From Streptomyces hyaluromycini (GTDB taxonomy: Bacteria > Actinomycetota > Actinomycetes > Streptomycetales > Streptomycetaceae), in NCBI RefSeq assembly GCF_002217755.1, contig NZ_BCFL01000037.1, positions 1 to 64,000 of the forward strand: a DNA stretch of 64,000 nt, given 5' to 3'. Position numbers and translations under genes: made by a program. Of this stretch, positions 58,677-64,000 are shown in pieces (positions within the stretch are counted from its first letter, which is position 1; every line of letters starts with the position of its first letter). The notes beneath the pieces are model-generated. The model saw only the letters and a program-made list of their open reading frames with translations, was not told the origin of the DNA and did no database searches.

Positions 58677-59297
58677 CTACGGCGCGGCCTGGTCCGGGCG
58701 GGTCGGGACCGGTACCTGGTTGAAGCCGTAGTAGAGGGCGAGCAGGCCGTGTGCGGCCAGGGTGAGCGGTGCGGAGACGAAGGCGAGGCCGACGGTGAGC
58801 GGGTAGCCGAGTGAGCCGAGCGCGAAGCGGGCGCGGGTGGCACGCGCGGCCTCGACGTCGACGCGGGCGTCGAAGAGGTGGCCGGTCCGGGTGAGATGCC
58901 ACCACAGTGCCTGGAAGGCGGCCGCCATCAGGACCATCACCAGGCTGTAGACGGCCGCCGCCGCGTGCGAGGACGCGTCCTCCCGCAGGTACTCGGCAAG
59001 CATCGCCGTCGGCCAGGGCACGGCGGACACCACCATCAGCACCAGCAGGTTCAGGAACATCAGCTTCCGGTCGACCCTGGCTACATAGCTGAACAGCTGG
59101 TGATGGTTGACCCACATGATCCCGACGACCAGGAAGCTCACCACATAGGCGGCGTAGGACGGCCACTGGGCGCCCAGTGCCTGCCAGAGGCTGTCGCCCT
59201 CCGCGGTCTTCGGCACCTTGATGTCCAGGACGAGCAGGGTGACGGCGATGGCGAAGACCCCGTCGCTGAAGGCCTCCACACGGCCCGACTCGTTCAT
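58677..59297 (-). CDS. TMEM175 family potassium channel-like protein (DUF1211), 206 aa
   Basis: ATG at 59297 (MNESGRVEAFSDGVFAIAVTLLVL) starts the first helix with the TMEM175 signature RxxxFSDGVFAIAxTLLxL. Further helices are YVVSFLVVGIMWVNHHQLF, FLNLLVLMVVSAVPW, VYSLVMVLMAAAFQAL and two more, making six. Bacterial members form tetrameric K+-selective channels. Convergent with the Lrp gene, 5 bp apart. Confidence 0.9.
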   Translation of the reverse strand: MNESGRVEAFSDGVFAIAVTLLVLDIKVPKTAEGDSLWQALGAQWPSYAAYVVSFLVVGIMWVNHHQLFSYVARVDRKLMFLNLLVLMVVSAVPWPTAMLAEYLREDASSHAAAAVYSLVMVLMAAAFQALWWHLTRTGHLFDARVDVEAARATRARFALGSLGYPLTVGLAFVSAPLTLAAHGLLALYYGFNQVPVPTRPDQAAP

Positions 59298-59352
59298 GAC
59301 GTACTCCCCCGTCGGCTCACGGTGACTTTCTACCGCCACCCCGGCGCCCGAG

Positions 59353-60732
59353 TCACGTGATCGACCGAGGTGCCGCGAGGGGCAGGGCGGCCTCTGTCGT
59401 GCCCCTTGCTGCCGCGCGCCGCCGGCCGAGGTGGTTGAAGACCAGGTTCAGCAGCACGGCTGTCACACAGCCCGTCGAGATGCCCGAGTCGAGGACGATC
59501 CGGGTGGTCTCCGGGAAGGCGTGGTAGAAGTCCGGCGCGGTGATCGGGACGATGCCGACGGCGAGGGAGACGGCGACGACCAGGATGTTCTCGTCCTGGT
59601 CGAGACCTGCCCTGACCAGGGTCTGGATGCCGCTGGCGGCCACCGACCCGAACAGGACCACGCCGGCGCCGCCCAGCACCGGGCGGGGTACGACGGCGAT
59701 CAGCGAGGCGGCCATCGGGCACAGCCCCATCAGCACCAGGAAGCCGCCGCCGACGGCGACCACGAACCGGCTGCGGATCCGGGTCATCGCGACCAGGCCG
59801 ATGTTCTGCGCGAAGGCGCTGCACATGAACCCGTTGAAGAGCGGGCTGATCGCCGAGCCGAGGGTGTCGGCGCGCAGGCCCGCCGCGATCGTCCGCTCGT
59901 CGGCGGGCCGTTCCACGATCTCGCCGAGCGCCAGCATGTCCGCGGTCGACTCGGTCATCGAGACCACCATCACCACGCACATCGACACGATCGCGGCGAC
60001 CTGGAACTGCGGGGCGCCGAAGTGGAAGGGGGTCGGGAAGCCGATGACGTCCGCGTCCGCGACCGGCCCGAAGTCCGTGGCGCCGAAGGGGACGGCGATG
60101 ACCGTGCCCGCGACCAGGCCGACGAGTACGGCGACCTGTTTGACGAAGCCGCCGGTGAAACGGCGGAGGAGGAGAACGATGAGGAGGGTCGCGGCCGCCA
60201 GGCCGAGGTATTTCGCCGAGCCGTAGTCGCCGGCCGTCGGGTCGGGGCCCTGTGCCCAGCCGAAGGCCACCGGGAGCAGGGAGAGACCGATCAGGGTGAT
60301 GACCGTGCCGGTGACGACGGGCGGGAAGAAGCGGACCGCCTTGCTGAAGAAGGGGGCGGCGAGGAAACCGAGGAGGCCGGCGACGATCACCGCGCCGAAG
60401 ATGACGGGCAGGGCGTCGGACCTGTCGTGGGTGGACGCGGCTATCGCGGTCATCGGGGCGACCCCGGCGAAGGTGACGCCGTTGACGAAGGGCAGCCGGG
60501 CGCCGATCTTCCAGATGCCGAGGGTCTGGAGGAAGGTGGCGAGGCCGGCGGTGAAGAGGCAGGCGCCGGTCAGGAAGGTCAGTTCGGTGCCGGTGAGGCC
60601 GATGGCCGCGCCGACGATCAGGGGCGGGGCGACCACTCCGGCGTACATGGCGGCCACGTGCTGGAGGCCCGTGGTGGCCATTTTCAGGGCGGGGAGTTTC
60701 TCGTCGACAGGGTGCACGGGATGCGCGGACAC
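59353..60732 (-). CDS. NCS2 family purine (urate/xanthine) permease, 459 aa
   Basis: Nucleobase-cation symporter-2 signature: GLQHVAAMYAGVVAPPLIVG at TM1, PFVNGVTFAGVAPMTAI, the QSGD-like/TM8 region SMTESTADMLALGEI, and SPLFNGFMCSAFAQNIGLVAMTRIRSR, the NCS2 motif with Asn-Ile-Gly-Leu. It likely imports urate or xanthine for the purine breakdown genes to its right. A ~260-bp region with hairpins separates it from the deaminase gene. Confidence 0.9.
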   Translation of the reverse strand: MSAHPVHPVDEKLPALKMATTGLQHVAAMYAGVVAPPLIVGAAIGLTGTELTFLTGACLFTAGLATFLQTLGIWKIGARLPFVNGVTFAGVAPMTAIAASTHDRSDALPVIFGAVIVAGLLGFLAAPFFSKAVRFFPPVVTGTVITLIGLSLLPVAFGWAQGPDPTAGDYGSAKYLGLAAATLLIVLLLRRFTGGFVKQVAVLVGLVAGTVIAVPFGATDFGPVADADVIGFPTPFHFGAPQFQVAAIVSMCVVMVVSMTESTADMLALGEIVERPADERTIAAGLRADTLGSAISPLFNGFMCSAFAQNIGLVAMTRIRSRFVVAVGGGFLVLMGLCPMAASLIAVVPRPVLGGAGVVLFGSVAASGIQTLVRAGLDQDENILVVAVSLAVGIVPITAPDFYHAFPETTRIVLDSGISTGCVTAVLLNLVFNHLGRRRAAARGTTEAALPLAAPRSIT

Positions 60733-60800
60733 GGGTGGCTCCTCCGGTCGGTTGACACGTCGGCTCTGACGCGGGTTTCAGGGAGGTGGTGCGTGCGGTC

Positions 60801-60848
60801 ATGGGGGCACCTCCCGCTCGATCGAGCGAAGCCGAGAGTGGGGGAGGG
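60801..60848. repeat. Streptomyces-type intergenic repeat
   Basis: The sequence GCACCTCCCGCTCGATCGAG...GAGAGTGGGGGAGG can fold back (CTCCCGCTC with GAGAGTGGGGGAG) and resembles an intergenic motif I have seen repeatedly in Streptomyces genomes near purine or other genes. That it is a dispersed repeat cannot be shown from one copy. Confidence 0.35.
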
Positions 60849-60870
60849 ACCGAAGGACGGTGACCGTTCC

Positions 60871-60935
60871 TGGGCGCGCGCAGGACAGCGCGCGCCCAGG
60901 AGACAGCCGCCGTGGACCCTGTTCGGGGTCCACGG
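60871..60935. terminator. Two hairpins between the deaminase and permease genes
   Basis: TGGGCGCGCGC/GCGCGCGCCCA (60871-60881 with 60888-60898) and CCGTGGACCC/GGGTCCACGG (60910-60919 with 60926-60935) are perfect stems of 11 and 10 bp. They follow the stop of the deaminase gene in its transcription direction and probably end that transcript. Confidence 0.6.
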
Positions 60936-60994
60936 CCACCGGCCGGGAGCCGTCCCTCCCGACCGGAGCTCAAGTGCCTTACGGATGAGTGGGG

Positions 60995-62371
60995 TTACCG
61001 CCCGGCGAGCTGTGCCAGCCGCTGGGCCTCGGCCCGCGTGGCGCGGGCGATCGCGTCCTCGTCGACGTGCAGCAGGCGGCCCGCCTCGACGATCTGCCGG
61101 CCGTTCACGAAGGAGGCGGTGACCGGGGCGGCCGCGCCGAAGACCAGGGCGGTCACCGGGTCGGCGATGGAGGCGTGGGCGAGGGTGTCCAGCTTCCAGA
61201 GGACCAGGTCGGCGAGCTTGCCGGGTTCGAGGGAGCCGATCTGGCTCGCGCGGCCCAGAACCTGGGCGCCGCCGTAGGTGCCGAGGCGCAGCGCCTGGCG
61301 GGCGTTGAGCGCGGCCTCCTTGTGCGCGCCGAGGCGGTTGATGAGGAGGGCGTTGCGCAGTTCGGTGTGGAGTTCGCCGGACTCGTTGGACGCGGTGCCG
61401 TCGACGCCGAGGCCGACCGGGACGCCGGCGGCGAGCATGTCGGGGACGCGGGCGATGCCGGCCGCGAGGCGGGCGTTGGACGACGGGCAGTGCGCCACGC
61501 CGGTCTTCGTGCGGGCGAACGCGGCGATGTCGGAGTCGTTCATGTGGACGCAGTGCGCCATCCACACGTCCTCGCCGAGCCAGCCGGTGGACTCGAAGTA
61601 GTCGGTCGGGCCCATGCCGAACAGCTCCTTGCAGAACTGCTCCTCCTCGACGGTCTCCGAGCCGTGGGTGTGCAGGCGTACCCCGAGGCGGCGGGCCAAC
61701 TCGGCCCCCTCGCGCAGGAGTTCGGTGGAGACGGAGAAGGGCGAGCAGGGGGCGACGGCCACCTGGGTCATCGCGTCGAAGGAGGGGTCGTGGTGCTCCT
61801 TGACGGTCGCCTCGGTGGCGGTGAGGGCGCCTTCGAGGGTCTCGACGGCGAAGTCCGGGGGCAGGCCGCCGTCCTTCTCGCTGCGGTCCATGGAGCCGCG
61901 GGCGAGGGTGAAGCGGACGCCCGTCTCGCGGGCGGCGCGGATGATCGCGCCGGACAGGTCGCCGGAGTCCCTGGGGAAGACGTAGTGGTGGTCCATCGCG
62001 GTGGTCACGCCGCCCCGGGCCATCATCGCGAGCGAGCCCTGCGCGGCCGCGTACACCATGGGCTCGTCGATGCGCGCCCAGGTCGGGTACAGCGCGACCA
62101 GCCAGTTGAAGAGGTTGTGGTCGGTGGCCAGGCCCCGGGTGATCCACTGGTAGTAGTGGTGGTGGGTGTTGACCAGGCCGGGGGTCACCAGGTGGCCGGT
62201 GGCGTCGATACGGCGTACGACGTTCTCCAGGCCCTCGGGAGCCCTGCCCGCGCCGAGCGACTCGACGCGGTTGCCGACGATGACGACGTACCCGTCGGCG
62301 TACTCGGTGTCGTGGGCGTCGACGGTCGCGATCGAACAGTTCTCGATGACGATGCGCCGGTCTGCTGCCAT
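60995..62371 (-). CDS. 8-Oxoguanine deaminase-like amidohydrolase, 458 aa
   Basis: Amidohydrolase of the cytosine/8-oxoguanine deaminase group: VTPGLVNTHHHYYQW (HxH), VRLHTHGSETVEEE (His and Glu), WMAHCVHMNDSDI (His) and VGLGVDGTASNESGE (Asp) give a mononuclear deaminase site. The YYQW after the HxH is typical of 8-oxoguanine deaminases, which convert 8-oxoguanine to urate and ammonia. The placing between uricase and a purine permease supports this. ATG at 62371 starts MAADRRIVIENCSI. Confidence 0.87.
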   Translation of the reverse strand: MAADRRIVIENCSIATVDAHDTEYADGYVVIVGNRVESLGAGRAPEGLENVVRRIDATGHLVTPGLVNTHHHYYQWITRGLATDHNLFNWLVALYPTWARIDEPMVYAAAQGSLAMMARGGVTTAMDHHYVFPRDSGDLSGAIIRAARETGVRFTLARGSMDRSEKDGGLPPDFAVETLEGALTATEATVKEHHDPSFDAMTQVAVAPCSPFSVSTELLREGAELARRLGVRLHTHGSETVEEEQFCKELFGMGPTDYFESTGWLGEDVWMAHCVHMNDSDIAAFARTKTGVAHCPSSNARLAAGIARVPDMLAAGVPVGLGVDGTASNESGELHTELRNALLINRLGAHKEAALNARQALRLGTYGGAQVLGRASQIGSLEPGKLADLVLWKLDTLAHASIADPVTALVFGAAAPVTASFVNGRQIVEAGRLLHVDEDAIARATRAEAQRLAQLAGR

Positions 62372-62435
62372 GATTCGTCCTTTTCGCTCAGTGGACTGGT
62401 GGTGAGGGCACGGCAGGACCCTGGAGATTTGAGTG

Positions 62436-62470
62436 CCGCGGCCGGGGAGCGGGAACCCCGCCGGCCGCGG
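62436..62470 (-). terminator. Hairpin between uricase and the deaminase gene
   Basis: CCGCGGCCGG (62436-62445) and CCGGCCGCGG (62461-62470) form a perfect 10-bp stem with a 15-base loop, 20 bp after the uricase stop. Likely partial terminator separating the two transcription units. Confidence 0.6.
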
Positions 62471-62490
62471 GTGCCGATGTGGGGAGTTGG

Positions 62491-63396
62491 TCAGAGGCTG
62501 GTGAGGTCCACCGGGATCTTCGCCTCGCAGCCGTCCCGCAGGACGGTCGCCTCGATCAGGCCGTAGGGCCGGTCGGCGGCGTAGTACACGGCACCGTCCT
62601 CGGTGGCGTTCTTCAGGCCGAACGGCTCCAGGTCCACCAGGAAGTGGTGCTTGTTCGGGAGCGAGAAGCGGACCTCGTCGATCTCGCCGCGGTTGTCGAT
62701 GATCCGCGAGCCCATCTGGTAGAGCGTCTGCTGGAGCGAGAGGGAGTAGGTCTCGGCGAAGGCCTGGAGCAGGTGCTTCCTCGTCTGCTCGTAGGACTTC
62801 TCCCAGTGGGGCATCTCCTGCTCGTCGTCGGTCCAGTTGAACCGCCAGCGCGCGGAGACCTGGGTGGCCAGGATGCGGTCGTACGCCTCGGGGAGGGTCG
62901 TGTACTTGTCCTTGACGTAGCCCCAGAACTCGGAGTCGGTCGAGTTCATCACGACGAGGTCCTTGAGTCCGGAGACGACCTCCCACTGCTCGCCGTCGTA
63001 GGTGATCTGGGTGAGCCGGGTCTCCTGGCCCTGGCGGACGAAGGAGTGCGCTCCCCTGCCCGCGTGCTCGATCCGCTCCCAGGCGTACTCCTCGATGCGG
63101 ATCCGGGCCGTCCTGATCGGCTCCTGGCTGGTCACGAAGTGCCGGGCCAGGTGGATGCCGAACTGCTCGGCGGACTCGATGCCGTGCTCCTTGGCGAACG
63201 CGAACACCGTGTTCTTGGTGGTGTCGGTCGGCAGGACGTTGGCGTTGGAGCCGGAGTAGTGGACCTCGTCCATGTCGCCGGAGAGCGACACCGAGACGTT
63301 GAGGTCCTTGATGTGGTGGGTGGCACCGTCCCGCGTGATCTTCACGACCCGGTTCTCGGCCTTGCCGTACTGGTTCTGTCCAAGAATCGTAGGCAT
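62491..63396 (-). CDS. Factor-independent urate hydroxylase (uricase), 301 aa
   Basis: Complete uricase: NQYGKAENRVVKITRDG (catalytic Lys), SGSNANVLPTDTTKNTVFAFAKEHG (catalytic Thr), FGIHLARHFV, RWRFNWTDDEQEMPHWEKSY and the terminal FSLPNKHHFLVDLEPFGL. It oxidises urate with O2 to 5-hydroxyisourate and H2O2. The C terminus (VDLTSL) ends in the peroxisomal-like SL seen in the family. It is 6 bp after the hydroxyisourate hydrolase gene in the same operon. Confidence 0.95.
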   Translation of the reverse strand: MPTILGQNQYGKAENRVVKITRDGATHHIKDLNVSVSLSGDMDEVHYSGSNANVLPTDTTKNTVFAFAKEHGIESAEQFGIHLARHFVTSQEPIRTARIRIEEYAWERIEHAGRGAHSFVRQGQETRLTQITYDGEQWEVVSGLKDLVVMNSTDSEFWGYVKDKYTTLPEAYDRILATQVSARWRFNWTDDEQEMPHWEKSYEQTRKHLLQAFAETYSLSLQQTLYQMGSRIIDNRGEIDEVRFSLPNKHHFLVDLEPFGLKNATEDGAVYYAADRPYGLIEATVLRDGCEAKIPVDLTSL

Positions 63397-63402
63397 GTGT
63401 AG

Positions 63403-63807
63403 CTAGCTCCCTCGGTAAACGGAGTAGCCGAACGGGTTGAGCAGCAGCGGTACGTGGTAGTGCTCGCCCGGTACGACGGCGAACGTGATCGCCACCTCCG
63501 GGAAGAACACGGCCGGTCCGCTGTCCCGATTCGCGGGGGCGTCCTGCTGCGCATCGGCTTGCTTCTTCGCGGACTTCTCGAAATACGGCTCCACGGCGAA
63601 GTCGAGCCGTACGTGTGTGGTGCCCTCCGGCAGCGCCGGCAGGTCCTTGCACCGGCCGTCCGCGTCGGTCGCGGAGCCGCCGAGCGCCTGCCAGTCCGCT
63701 TCCCGGCCGGGGCGGGCGGAGAGCAGGACGGCGACGCCCCCGGCGGGGCGGCCGACGCTCGTGTCCAGGATGTGGGTGGACACGGAGGCGGTGGTGCTGG
63801 TGCTCAT
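63403..63807 (-). CDS. uraH: 5-Hydroxyisourate hydrolase, 134 aa
   Basis: Transthyretin-related protein: VSTHILDTSVGRPAGGVAVLL at the N terminus and the C-terminal signature YHVPLLLNPFGYSVYRGS. It hydrolyses 5-hydroxyisourate to OHCU. A hydrophilic insert of about 20 residues (from EKSAKKQADAQQ to ANRDSG) before PAVFFPEV makes it longer than usual. ATG at 63807, 4 bp after the uraD stop. Confidence 0.93.
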   Translation of the reverse strand: MSTSTTASVSTHILDTSVGRPAGGVAVLLSARPGREADWQALGGSATDADGRCKDLPALPEGTTHVRLDFAVEPYFEKSAKKQADAQQDAPANRDSGPAVFFPEVAITFAVVPGEHYHVPLLLNPFGYSVYRGS

Positions 63808-63811
63808 GGTG

Positions 63812-64000
63812 TCAGGCGTCCTCTTCGACGAGTCGGGCGAGCCGGATGCGGTTGATCTTGCCCAGCTCGGTGCGGACGATCTCCCGCTCCTGCTCGGGCG
63901 GGTTGCCGATCCGCTCCTTGACCGCGTCCCGCATCTCCTCGCCGCTGCGGCCGGTGGCACAGATCAGGAAGACATGGCCGAACCGCTCCTGGTAGGCCAG
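63812..64000 (-). CDS. uraD: OHCU decarboxylase, C-terminal part (cut by window edge)
   Basis: The last ~62 residues are visible, from LAYQERFGHVFLICATGRSG through EEMRDAVKERIGNPPEQERE and INRIRLARLVEEDA to the stop at 63812. YQERFGHVFLICATGxS matches the conserved helix-strand of OHCU decarboxylase, which converts 2-oxo-4-hydroxy-4-carboxy-5-ureidoimidazoline to S-allantoin. The gene continues beyond 64000. First visible gene of the uraD-uraH-uricase operon. Confidence 0.92.
   Translation of the reverse strand: MAYQERFGHVFLICATGRSGEEMRDAVKERIGNPPEQEREIVRTELGKINRIRLARLVEEDA

Overview
The window is high-GC actinobacterial DNA and reads as Streptomyces: strong GC bias at third codon positions, GTG starts, ATGA/GTGA stop-start couplings, and families typical of the genus (DUF5133, DUF5959, HxlR regulators, paired VWA membrane proteins, double Lrp regulators, factor-independent uricase). 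No rRNA, complete tRNA or CRISPR array was seen.

Left third (1-19.8 kb) is a decayed accessory region. It holds pieces or copies of at least six insertion-sequence types: an IS3 fragment at the edge, a segment bounded by about 110-bp inverted repeats, an IS5 fragment fused to a frameshifted IS256, an intact IS630 with a TA target duplication, an intact IS1380 plus a remnant, and two different IS5-family elements plus a remnant. Between them lie small isolated genes (ABM monooxygenase-like, methyltransferase-like, VOC, HAD hydrolase, a secreted protein, a TPR/Sel1-like protein) and visibly broken genes (Hsp20, DUF5133, a small PSQAEGE protein, a GntR regulator, a nuclease-like defence fragment). 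One IS5-family element (17289-18669) encloses a DUF5959 gene between its inverted repeats.

Middle (19.8-35.2 kb) is ordinary Streptomyces sequence. There is an NRPS-independent siderophore locus (two divergent IucA/IucC synthetases plus an MFS exporter) and a VWA/membrane pair. These are followed by an HxlR regulator divergent from an AlaA-type aminotransferase, a HAD and a histidine phosphatase, a thioesterase, an HxlR regulator divergent from an MFS pump, an NmrA-like protein and an AraC regulator.

Right part (35-54.6 kb) is the most interesting region: a catabolic cluster for an unidentified aromatic or heteroaromatic compound. It encodes a CarAa-like Rieske oxygenase, a class III (LigB/DODA-type) extradiol dioxygenase, meta-cleavage-type hydrolases, an M20-fold protein that has lost its metal ligands, a CoA ligase, a double-domain CoA-transferase, and two FAS1-like/MaoC hydratase pairs. 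It also has a NitT/TauT-type ABC importer, a ferredoxin, a ferredoxin reductase, a luciferase-like oxidoreductase and an IclR regulator. A recurrent palindrome (about GGTCCGCTGAGCGGGAC) stands in the divergent promoter regions of the cluster and, three times in a 50-bp tandem repeat, before the ferredoxin reductase. I propose it as the IclR operator that ties the transcription units together.

The right end (54.6-64 kb) has an AbgT transporter/amidohydrolase/Lrp module, a TMEM175-type channel, and purine breakdown genes: NCS2 permease, 8-oxoguanine deaminase-like enzyme, uricase, hydroxyisourate hydrolase, and OHCU decarboxylase cut by the window end. Together these take oxidised purines or urate to allantoin.
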